Shown here: in pieces, positions 45,714 through 54,840 of the stretch
How positions within the stretch are numbered: the stretch's first letter is position 1
How the letters are laid out: each line of letters begins with the position of its first letter
Assembly (NCBI RefSeq): GCF_000787575.1
Contig: NW_012236526.1
Location: 310,001-374,000, forward strand
Source of the DNA: Acytostelium subglobosum LB1
Taxonomy: Eukaryota > Evosea > Eumycetozoa > Acytosteliales > Acytosteliaceae
Reading direction: 5' to 3'
DNA length: 64,000 bases
Translations under genes and position numbers: made by a program
The notes under the pieces: model-generated
Told to the model about the DNA's origin: nothing
Databases searched by the model: none
Seen by the model: the letters and a program-made list of their open reading frames with translations, nothing else

Positions 45714-46268
45714 GGTTTGGTGTATATGTATTGATATATGTAATAACAATGAATGAATGAATGGATAGACTTATAAGTACCCTAAATGAATCTGATCAAA
45801 ACCGTGTGTCCTGGTGATCAGGGCTAAGCCCCAATACCAACTGATCTTTATTTGAATTAGTTTTTGATCAATGCATCCCAGCGAATGTCGTTGGAATGAT
45901 GGCATGAAACCCCATCACCACACAGATACGTGATGGACAAGCTCGGTTTTGATCAGGATCTCGGTACAGTGTAAACCTTACAAGATAATGTGACAGACCG
46001 ACTCTAATCAATCACATAACTTTATTAACTCAGCTCTAGTGAGGAGGGGGCAACAATGTTGCCAATATACAATAGGTTCCAAAGACAAAGAGTTAGGATA
46101 GGAGCCGACTCGAGTAAAGGATGATGACGGTTCACCAAACTTCGGAATAATCCAATCTTTTTCTTGGCATGAGGTACCAGCTGGGGCACCAAGTGCAGAG
46201 AGTATTGAGGAGTAGTTGGTTGGTAATTATAATTATAACAAGCAATCAATGGGTAGACTGCCCTTGAA
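45714..46268. other. Intergenic, patatin promoter and Yippee 3' flank
   Basis: The main feature is the inverted-repeat element at 45792-45956, which lies about 80 bp upstream of the patatin start codon. The remainder is AT-rich with no ORF of coding character. Confidence 0.5.
45792..45956. repeat. 165-bp inverted-repeat element
   Basis: CTGATCAAAACCG at 45792-45804 is perfectly complementary to CGGTTTTGATCAG at 45944-45956, and the pairing extends inward through TGTCC/GGACA. Inside there are smaller inverted repeats (CTGGTGATCAG, GGGCTaaGCCC). The ends look like a terminal stem of a structured RNA or the terminal repeats of a short non-autonomous element. It encodes no protein. Confidence 0.45.
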
Positions 46269-46821
46269 CTATATCCAATTCTCCTTTTGTATCCTCTCTC
46301 TCTCCAGAATAAACTTCCCAACTTTATATTTCTGTGATTCGTCCTTGGCAAACTCCTAAGATTGATTGTTAGAATGGACAATATCCACCTTCCTTGAGAT
46401 ATCATATGACTTACATATTTCCATCCAAGTTGTTCATCACACTGTACACAATATATATCTGCGACGACGTGCATACCTGTCAACAGGTTCCTATCTTCAC
46501 TCTCGCCAACAATAACATTTACACTGTTTGATTTGGTTGGTCCACCGGATGGATGTTAGCAAGAGAACTGTTGTGAGACACATCATTGCCCAAATATACA
46601 CATACCATTCACCAAAGAGGAAGGCTTGTCCATACTTCCCTGTGAACTCCTAAACAAGTTTGATTGATTGATGTGAATGATTAGTGTTTGAGCATCTATT
46701 ATGATGTGTTGGAAACACTTACAGTTGATATCAAATGATCATTCAGCGCAAGATGTACTTTACACTTCTTGCAACTGAATATGCTGGCACCTGACAAATA
46801 GTACATAAACACCTTGCCCAT
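46269..46821 (-). CDS. Yippee-like zinc-binding protein
   Basis: Four short exons are 46723-46821, 46606-46649, 46415-46523 and 46269-46355, giving 112 residues. They are too short to show as long open frames but every junction is GT/AG and in phase. The protein starts MGKVFMYYLSGASIFSCKKC. Two Cys-x2-Cys pairs (CKKC, CVQC) bind one zinc. Family motifs are seen in order: the first Cys pair, FTGKYGQAFLFGE, NVNVIVGESEDRNLLTGMHVVADIYC, CDEQLGWKYEFAKDESQKYKVGKFILE. Yippee proteins are about 100-120 residues, conserved across eukaryotes and linked to nuclear and spindle functions and to ubiquitin-ligase-type folds; their exact role is unclear. The identification is strong. Confidence 0.9.
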
Positions 46822-47404
46822 TTCTTTATATTTATCTTATCTCTCTTCTCTCTCTTGTTATATATATATATGATCTTATTTTAGTTGTAATGTATTGTGA
46901 TGAATGGGACAGAATGACTGTCTGAATGACTGATTGAATGACTCAATTACTGACTGATCGTTCCAATCTCTATCGTTGTTGGGTCGGCATAGTAATCAAT
47001 GTGCTGGGAGGAATGAACATAACCTATTAATTATTAATTATTATTATTTATATATTTCAATCAAGATGTTGTTGTGTTGTTGAGTGAATCGAAATGAGAG
47101 AGCGAGGTGGAGATGTAGTTGTTGTTGGGTGGAGAGAGGTGAAAGAGGGTTGTGTTTTGTTGGGAGGTTCACACGTGATCTCATATTGATTTTTTAATTC
47201 AGTTTGTTTTGGCGAATCATTGGATCAGTTTACACATTCCCAAAGAGAGGCAGAGATAGAGAGATACACTGTACAGTGTGTTGATTGATTTAGTTAAAGT
47301 AGTTGGGAATACCAACTGTTGATACATAATACAAGACCTTGAGATTATAAGGTCTGGCTTCGAAATATAGCAAATGAATGAAAGAATTATTGACTGATTA
47401 ACAG
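46822..47404. other. Intergenic, Yippee promoter and membrane-protein 3' flank
   Basis: This 583-bp AT-rich spacer has TATATATATA at about 46861-46870, TGACTGA repeats at 46915-46960 and a purine-rich part at 47090-47145. Nothing else is supported. Confidence 0.5.
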
Positions 47405-48745
47405 TTAACTGTTTGATGGATGATGACCGCGCAGGGTATACTGGCTATGTCGTTGATGATGATGACTGATCTTGCGATAGGTCGTGATGAGATAGTTGAG
47501 TGCAGACTCTAACGATTTCATCAGCAATTCAAGTATTGATACACCAAGTACGATGATGGTGCGATGTCCACCACGCACGCTGCCATTCATCAGGAACGAT
47601 GCGACGTACAGTAGACCAACTATACCAATGATAAAGAATGGGGTGGTCAGGAGCAAGAAGATGAATGCTGTTAACGTCGACAGGGATAGGGCAGACAGCA
47701 CCACCAAGAAGCAGATGACACTGACAAAGAATGGGATGGAGGCACTGAGCAGGAAGGGCAGGACAGCCAGACGCACCAGTAGTGAGAGCAAGCCCGGACG
47801 TCCAGAGGGGTCGTCGTGGACGCGTCCATTGCTGCCCGCGCTGGATGAAGGCGGCGATTCATTGATGGCCACCAGCGACACCTTGCGTGATATCTTTGAC
47901 CATTGTTGAAGCAGGAGTTGTAAAGGATTGAATGATGGCGGTGATGAGTGTGATTCCGAGTTGGGGTTCGAGTCCAACTCATTGTCCATCAAGTGATGGT
48001 ATTGATATTGATGATTTGGATTATGTTGATGTTGAAGATGATGTTGTCTGTAGTTGAGGCAGATGTCGCAGTCTAGATGATATGTTGTCTTGTTGTTGTT
48101 AATGTCGGCCTCATCAGTAGTATGTTGTTGATGTAGTTGATGTTGTTCGCGGTTATAGGAGGGTGTGCTATTGCCTCCGCCACCGCCGCCACTGAATGAT
48201 AAAGATGATGAAGTATGTGTTGGTGATGTGTAGGGAGGTGATGAGGATGATGATGGTGATGAAGGTGATCTATGTAACTTTGGTGATGTATGTTGATGAT
48301 GTTGATGATTCAGTTGACTGTTTGGCGGAGAGGACTGCATGCCAAGTGAAGCCGTGGACGTTGCAACTGAGCCATCCACCAGCGGCTTGAAGTAATACAT
48401 TGATTTTAGATCCAACTCCTCCTCCTCTACCAAGTGATCCATGAGCATGTCGGCCTCGTCATCGCCATCGTCATCATCGTCCGAGTATCCATAGTCGTCG
48501 TCATCCTCGTCGTCGTCTTCATCATCATCGTGTGACAACAAAAAGTTCTTGAATGATTGATTATAGGATGATAATGTCGAGGATAGACTATTACTCATTG
48601 ATGAAGAGGTAACTGTTGCTGGTGCACCATGTCCACTCCTTCCTCTATTATTATTATTTAACAAAGTACTACTACTACCACTCCATCTCCTATCTCCGAC
48701 TCCACTATACATCGTAGTGTCAACTGAGGCTGTTTCAATTGACAT
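47405..48745 (-). CDS. Membrane protein with C-terminal hydrophobic cluster
   Basis: This is a single exon of 446 residues. Residues 1-320 are low complexity: Ser/Asn/Gly-rich, an acidic Asp/Glu run ([19 protein letters not shown]), His/Gln-rich stretches and a Gly-Ser patch. At about 320-390 comes a hydrophobic cluster with three or four closely spaced segments (LLVRLAVLPFLLSASIPFFV, ICFLVVLSALSLSTLTAFIF, TTPFFIIGIVGLLYVASFLM) followed by a basic C-terminus. The paired short hairpins recall promethin/LDAF1-like lipid-droplet proteins and reticulon-like hairpins. This resemblance is a weak inference. There is no signal peptide. The function is unknown. Confidence 0.75.
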   Translation of the reverse strand: MSIETASVDTTMYSGVGDRRWSGSSSTLLNNNNRGRSGHGAPATVTSSSMSNSLSSTLSSYNQSFKNFLLSHDDDEDDDEDDDDYGYSDDDDDGDDEADMLMDHLVEEEELDLKSMYYFKPLVDGSVATSTASLGMQSSPPNSQLNHQHHQHTSPKLHRSPSSPSSSSSPPYTSPTHTSSSLSFSGGGGGGNSTPSYNREQHQLHQQHTTDEADINNNKTTYHLDCDICLNYRQHHLQHQHNPNHQYQYHHLMDNELDSNPNSESHSSPPSFNPLQLLLQQWSKISRKVSLVAINESPPSSSAGSNGRVHDDPSGRPGLLSLLVRLAVLPFLLSASIPFFVSVICFLVVLSALSLSTLTAFIFLLLTTPFFIIGIVGLLYVASFLMNGSVRGGHRTIIVLGVSILELLMKSLESALNYLITTYRKISHHHQRHSQYTLRGHHPSNS

Positions 48746-49636
48746 CTTTTTCTATTTGGTATTAATAATAATATTGATTGATTGATTGATTGATTGATTG
48801 ACTGAATGAATGAATGTTCGTATGAATGATTGATGAATGAGTAATGCAACTCAACAACAAAGTATCTGTTTGTATGTATGTATGATTTAATACATATATA
48901 AATGGAGAGAGTTAATTAATTATGTGTTTGTATGTGCAGGTAGCTCTCGGTGTCAAAGGGTAGGGTAGAGTAAGTTATGGTAACTGCATTCTTTCTCTTG
49001 GGTGATGTATGTACTATCACATCAAGGAGTGAGTTGCTAAAGGATGGAGATGGCTGACAGACTGGAACAACAACACTCATTCTCTATCACTCATTCACCA
49101 ACTCAAACAACCACTCATACTTCAGCACTTTAACAAACTGACACACACACACACACACACTCAACTTAAGATCACTCACCCACCACCCCCTCACACCTCA
49201 CCCACTGATATCGGGGCATCAGTGTGATTTGATTGCCAGGATCGGGTGTGTGGTGTTGGTTGGTTCATAATGAATGATTTGTATGAGTACGTGTAACTTC
49301 ATTTATCTTATATCCAAAGAAGGTGTATGTTGGTGCTCTGCAGGGGCTTGTTGTTGGGCCTCACACACTCCCCCAATCATACTGGCCACCTCTGTCTTGG
49401 TTGATGATTGATGAGCAAGGTAATAAAGTATCCAACGATTGTATTCAACTAAACTCATTTAGGTTTGGTTGGTTGGCTGGCTGGCTGTTGATGTGATATG
49501 ATTGATGAAGAGGATGGAGGATAGTGGATGGATGGATAATGTAGTTGGATGTGGAAGTCATGTAATGTCTTTGAGAATATGTGGGTTATGACACCGATGT
49601 AAATGACAACCTTGGTAGCGCTGAAACGTCGCCCGG
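48746..49636. other. Intergenic between two minus-strand genes
   Basis: This 891-bp spacer has a (GATT)n block at 48775-48805 that reads CAAT in the transcribed sense, an (AC)n run at 49140-49161 and G/T-rich stretches near 49240 and 49470-49490. Its open frames are short and repeat-made. Confidence 0.5.
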
Positions 49637-52312
49637 CTAGGAGTGGACATCGATACGTCCAGCGGAGCAGACGTGACATTCACTGCTGGGGATGACCTCG
49701 GTTTGGTTGATGCTGTGTGTCGTGTTGCAGAAGTGGCACTTGAGGTAGCTGAGGTCCTTGATGACCTCCTGGGTGCTGGAGCAGAGGCGCACGGGACGGC
49801 CGCATGGACAGCCCGTCAGCTGGGAATCGTTGAGAGAATTGGTTGATTTACATTGCGGACATATATACATTGGTAACGATTCATTGCGACACTGCTGCTG
49901 CTTACATGTGGCCAACTGTCGCTCATACTTGGCGCGCTCCTCTGTCGCCAACAGTTGCTGTTGTTGCTGGCCGCGCACCACCTCGAGCAGCTTGGCTGCC
50001 ACGCCATAGTTGCGCGAGTCAAAGTTGTAGCGAATGGCCATCCTCGCGCATACCATCCTATGCTGTTGTTGCAGTGGTATTCCGACCAGGAAGCGAGACA
50101 ACAAACATATGTAGTCGGTTATTTTCTTGATAGAGTCCACACTATTCATCGTGAGTTGACGTTCCAGTGTGGCTATCTTATCCAAAATGCCCAGCGCCAC
50201 TCTATATCCCATGCAGAATACTATATCCTTTTGAATGGCCTGTGTATTCGATGATGATGACTTGACTGTATCCATGGATGAGATGTTAGTACAACCGCGA
50301 GCTCATCAATATTGAATGGCGCGCTATTCACTTACCCATTTGTTGGATACACTGATCGAGGTAGACCTTGGATTGCTTGAATTGTCCTTGTTCTAAATAT
50401 TGTATACATTGTCGCATGGCATCCAGTCCAGGTGGCTGGTTGGCTTTGGATGGGGACAGTGGCGATGTGATGGCAGTGGGATCTTGACTGGTCTGATTGG
50501 GGCCAGGTGATGTATAGATCGATGTCGATGAGGAGGATGGAGTGAGAGTAGTTTGTACAGGTGATGCAAAGAAGATGTCGCCCACTGAATCTTGGATTGG
50601 CTTGGATGATGGTCTGGTACCCCTGGATCGTATTGTCATACTCTTCTCATGTGGCCTAACAATACCAGGCGTCGAATCAAAGTTGAGCAAAGATGGTTCC
50701 CTCACCATCGTTGGCTCAATCGGCTTCTCGCGTATCACTACCTGTATCGCTGGTTTCACCGAGCTGATGATTGAATGAGTGGATTGTTAACAAGATGTCT
50801 GTGTGCTTTGTCATTATCAAGATTGATGTACATACTGATCCTCATCACTGTCGGTAAAGTGATCGAATGATGAGTCGAGTGAGCCTGCCGAAGAGGCAAC
50901 ATGGGAGTGTTTGCCAGAGGATGTGTCCATGGGAGCAAGTGTATCTTCCCGTTTCGCTTGAGTGTCTGCCGCGGCAGCATTTTGTTGTTGTTGCACTTGT
51001 TGATGATGTTTGGCATCCTCCTTCTTATCCTTCTTTGATTTAGACGACGACTCCTTCTTGTCATCCTTTCTAGCCATCAATTTGCCTGTGAGCGTTTCGA
51101 TCGATGCCAAAGACGACATCCTCTTCACCTCCTTTGGGTTGACCTCTGGCGATGTATCCGTCCTCTCGAACGAGTGTGACTTCTCATCCTTCAACCTGAA
51201 AGAGTCCATTGAGTCTGTTGATGACCTGATGCCATTGTGTTTCCCTGTGAAGATAGCTTGTTAGCAAGGTCAATTAGTCAATCAAAGTAGTCAGGTTACT
51301 TACATGTCAAGGCTCTAAAGAATAGACCAGTCATGGGCTTAAGGATTGCATCCATCTCGTGAGGTCTTTTGGTGGCTTGTGTCCACTTTTTGAATTGCTT
51401 CATTGTGATCTTGCCCGTCTTCTCCTTGTCAATGATGTCGTAGAGAGTTTCGAATGTGCTGATGATCGATGTGACAGCAAGTCGCGCTGTCAGTGTGTCC
51501 ATGGTGCGCGGATCGGGCTTGCCATTCTTTGGCGACTCGGTTGCCAGCTGTGGCTGCGCGCTGGCCGGCTCCACATCAATGTCAATCTCATCCTCCTTGG
51601 TCTGATTCTGTAGTATCCAAGAAGTTATCACCTCTACCTGCGAGCCCTGGCCCTTTGTGCCATTCTCTGTTGCCTTCAACGCTTGGTTCACCTTAAGTTT
51701 GCTAAAGCCCATATCAATCAGTTGCTGTACAATTGGATCCTCAACCTTTGATGTTGACGATGAGAAGGACTGTGTAGATTCTCTCAAAGGTACATCGACC
51801 TGCTCCTCCAAAGTGATAACGCTCAACACCTGCAAGTCATCCCTTGTTATAATATCATCATCATCAACATCCAAGAACCTATAAATGACTATTATGAATG
51901 GATCAGTGAGCGAGCGAGCGAGCGAGGTGATCGAGGAAAGGATGTTGGCAACATACGGGCTGCTTTCTCCTTGTCTGGCGCCTTGCCACAGACAGTCATT
52001 GATTGCATAAAGTCGTCGAGAGTGATCATGCCAGTCTTCTTGGTGTCAAACAGTGAGAATAGACGATCGCCCAGTGGACTTGGTATAAGATGGAATCTCT
52101 TGAATCCATCCTTATCAACAATTCGCACCTTCTTCACCACCGATGATATATCATTGAATAACAATGTAATCTTCTCTGCCTCATTCACCTCCACTATAGT
52201 ATGGTATTATTAGAATGATGATATTTGAATGAATGAATGAATGAATGAATGAATTAATGAATAAATGAAACCTACACTTCTTTGATAGTTTCTTGCTTTG
52301 TACTCCTCCCAT
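49637..52312 (-). CDS. EF-hand, UBA and zinc-ribbon protein, possibly N-myristoylated
   Basis: Six exons are 52276-52312, 51957-52193, 51304-51888, 50836-51244, 50336-50763 and 49637-50265, giving 774 residues. The start MGGVQSKKLSKK has Gly2 and Ser6, fitting N-myristoylation. EF-hand-like units follow (FDTKKTGMITLDDFMQ, FLDVDDDDIITRDDLQ across the exon 2/3 junction, and IDKEKTGKITMKQFKKW). A UBA domain lies at about 120-175 (VQQLIDMGFSKLKVNQAL). The middle is Ser/Lys/Gln-rich. The C-terminal 200 residues are helical (FLVGIPLQQQHRMVCARMAIRYNF.., NYGVAAKLLEVV) followed by Cys pairs CPQC, CHFC and CHVC. That order resembles the C-terminal domain of coatomer alpha, with helices then a zinc ribbon. 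A calcium-sensitive, ubiquitin-binding membrane adaptor is a plausible guess only. Confidence 0.75.
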
Positions 52313-53019
52313 TTAAGTTTATTTGTTATCTGCCTTTTTCCTGGAGGGTACTAAATATAAATATATATTATATATGTTATAATATTAAGGTGATGGTGAT
52401 GATCAATCAATCAAATCAATGATGCTGATGATGCTGGTGATTATCTCAAAGAGCTAAGCATTCATTCAATGTTCAGTGTATGTGTGAGTGAGTGAGTGAG
52501 TGAATGAGAAAGAGAGGGACCACCTCTCTAAAGAGTGCGTGAGAGTGAGTGAGTGAGTGAGTGATAGAGAAGAGAGATTAGATAGGAAGAGTCACACATC
52601 ACACATACACATAAGCAACAACATCCTTTCACTCTTCACCCAAACAAACAATCAAGCCACGACCACATCTATAAATGTGATGGATGATTGATTGTGTGTG
52701 ATTTTGTTGAGATCACAATAACATATTAAGAGTTATTTGAATCCATAGATACAACCCCCTTTGTCCCTGGTCAACAATAACCCAATGTGACATGTCAAGA
52801 GTCAACCCAAGTTTTATTAATTTGTTTGATCAATCAAATGATAACTAAAATGTTCTCTCTCCTGAGAGTTCATCATTAGGAACTTTGAAAGTTAGAGTTA
52901 GTATCTGAGACTCATTTCTCCTAGGTCCTAAATAAATATCTATCTTTTGACACAAACTTGAACAAACAGTTTGGGTAACTCAAAGTCTTGAGTTTGAAAA
53001 AATGATCACTTGGTGCACC

Positions 53020-53042
53020 GTCATCAGTCAGCTGACAATGAC
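53020..53042. promoter_or_regulatory. Extended palindrome GTCAGCTGAC upstream of a TATA box
   Basis: The 10-bp perfect palindrome GTCAGCTGAC at 53027-53036 is flanked by GTCAT and ATGAC, giving a 23-bp near-symmetric site. It lies 22 bp upstream of TATATAAG (53064-53071) of the GTPase gene. A dimeric transcription factor site is likely; which factor is unknown. Confidence 0.4.
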
Positions 53043-53063
53043 TAATCTGACTTCATTGGAAAG

Positions 53064-53071
53064 TATATAAG
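53064..53071 (+). promoter_or_regulatory. Candidate TATA box of the GTPase gene
   Basis: TATATAAG lies 106 bp before the ATG at 53170, at a plausible distance for a leader of about 75 bases. The lack of another TATA motif nearby supports it. Confidence 0.4.
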
Positions 53072-53169
53072 AACCCAACTAGTCATCATTCAATTCAATC
53101 CAACGTACTTAACCAAACAAATACAAACAAAGTAATAATAATAATAATAATCAATAATCAATTTAGAAA

Positions 53170-54782
53170 ATGGCTGTATTAATACCAATTGGATTGGCAT
53201 CAGTATTAATAAGTGGAAAATTAGTACATAATAAGTACAAAGAGTTTAAAACATTACATAATGATAAGTATGATATTGTAATAGATATCAAGAATTTAAA
53301 ACAAGTTATAAATGATGGATGGTCCGTTTCACAACCAATCTATGATGAGTACATCAAAATGATACAAGGTGAGAGAGGCACACTCAAGGAGCTCACCGAC
53401 AAATTCCTTGGTATCCTCGGTGTCAACAACAACAATGGTGCGCCCAACGACCATCCAGATGACGCTGTCAGGGCTGGACCAATCGAACAAGGTAAAGTTA
53501 ACTTAACATTGATGGATGGTCACCTTGTAACGATCATTCACTAACTCACTCACTCAATCAATATATCATTTTAGCCAAGATCCAAAAGAATGAAATGGAA
53601 GTATCAGGATACTCCACAATGTGTATACTTGGATCGTTTAATAAGGGAAAAAGTTATATCCTTTCAAGGATATTCGGCCTCAACTTTGAGAGCTCATCGT
53701 TTAGCCATACTGTTGGTATAAGTGTTGTAATGTCAAGAGGTGACAATGATATGACTCAGAACATCATTGGTCTTGACACAAAGGGTTCCCAACAGGCCGT
53801 GGTGGGTGGTACCAAAGAAGGCCTGACCGAAGCCGGCTCAACCGAGCACTTTTTAAAATGCCTCTCATTCTACCTGTCCGATGTTATCTTGATTGTAGTC
53901 GACCGCCTGACCACCGAGGACCAGGTATACATCCACCAGATGAAGTATATGCTCAAGAAGGAGAAGAACACCACCAAGAGGATAATCGTCGTCCACAACC
54001 TTCCAAAGGTGACTACCTTGGAGCAGATGGATCAAGTGATCAAGGAGGACATTGTTGATTGCTGCAAGGCCAAGTTGAGTGATCCCAACCGTCCATACTG
54101 GGCCGAAGAGGATCATACCAAGCACGTTGTCCTGGCACACGATGAGAGACTGAACAAGTCACCCGCCGGCCTGCTCTACAACCAACGTACTATCCTCATG
54201 TTGAAGGAATGGCTCAAGGCTGCCGCGTCCGAAACCCTCAAGCCATTCAGACTGCTAGAGACCGTGGTGGAGTTCACCAATCAGCAGCTGGGCCGCTACT
54301 TCCGCTACACACAGCTGCCCAAGGTCACCTACAAGGACGACACCGTCATCAAATGTGAGACCAACATGAATGTGATCCCAGAGTATGCCGACCTCCAGTT
54401 CAACTTGATCGGCATCATGAATGAGAACAGCTCGCAGGTCAAGGCCAGGGTGGCCTACGATAAGAACCACTACTATATCAGTCTGTTCTGTCCGGGCTAC
54501 GAGGCCAAGGATCTGCAGGCCCAAGCCAATCCGATTCCCAACGATCATGGAGTCAAGGTGGTCATCACATCCAAATCCAAGCTGACTGATCTGTTGCCAC
54601 CAGGTGCCGAAACACTTCATTCGGACCTAGGCGAGGCCGACCTTGGTGCCCTCAAGTACGAATGTGTGTTGCCATGTCAACTGACATCAATGAATCCATC
54701 CAAGCGCCAGTACCAGAATGGTAACCTCTTCCTAGTCTATGATATCCTTCAAGATGAGGGACCAACATCACTCTTTGATTAA
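53170..54782 (+). CDS. Large-GTPase-like protein with Hsp20-like C-terminal domain
   Basis: Exons are 53170-53491 and 53575-54782, giving 509 residues. The N-terminus has a hydrophobic stretch (MAVLIPIGLASVLISGKLV) and then helical sequence. A GTPase-like domain at about 118-345 has the P-loop GSFNKGKS (127-134) and a G3-like GLDTKGSQQ (near 173). There is also a hydrophobic strand LSDVILIVVDRLTTEDQ and a G4-position VVHNLPKV instead of NKxD or RD. It resembles guanylate-binding and dynamin-type GTPases rather than Ras. The last 110 residues look like an alpha-crystallin/Hsp20 fold, with YYISLFCPGYEAKDLQAQ, LKYECVLPCQL and YQNGNLFLVYDI. In small heat-shock proteins the matching places are 'v.v.lPG...edi', 'F...f.LP' and 'a...nGvL.v'. 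A client-binding, membrane-linked GTPase is an inference. The AATAAA overlaps the stop codon (54781-54786). Confidence 0.82.
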
Positions 54783-54840
54783 TAAAGTGATTGTAATAGT
54801 AAACATTGAATGATTGATTGATTGAATGATTGATGGTGAT

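Larger units (their letters stand above)
52313..53169. other. Divergent promoter region, EF-hand/UBA gene and GTPase gene
   Basis: This 857-bp spacer has TGAGTGAG tracts (52488-52565) and several short inverted repeats: CTCTCctGAGAG near 52856, ACTCAA/TTGAGT near 52978, and the palindrome at 53020-53042. A TATATAAG lies at 53064-53071. The GTPase leader is rich in AATAATAAT. No ORF is supported. Confidence 0.5.
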
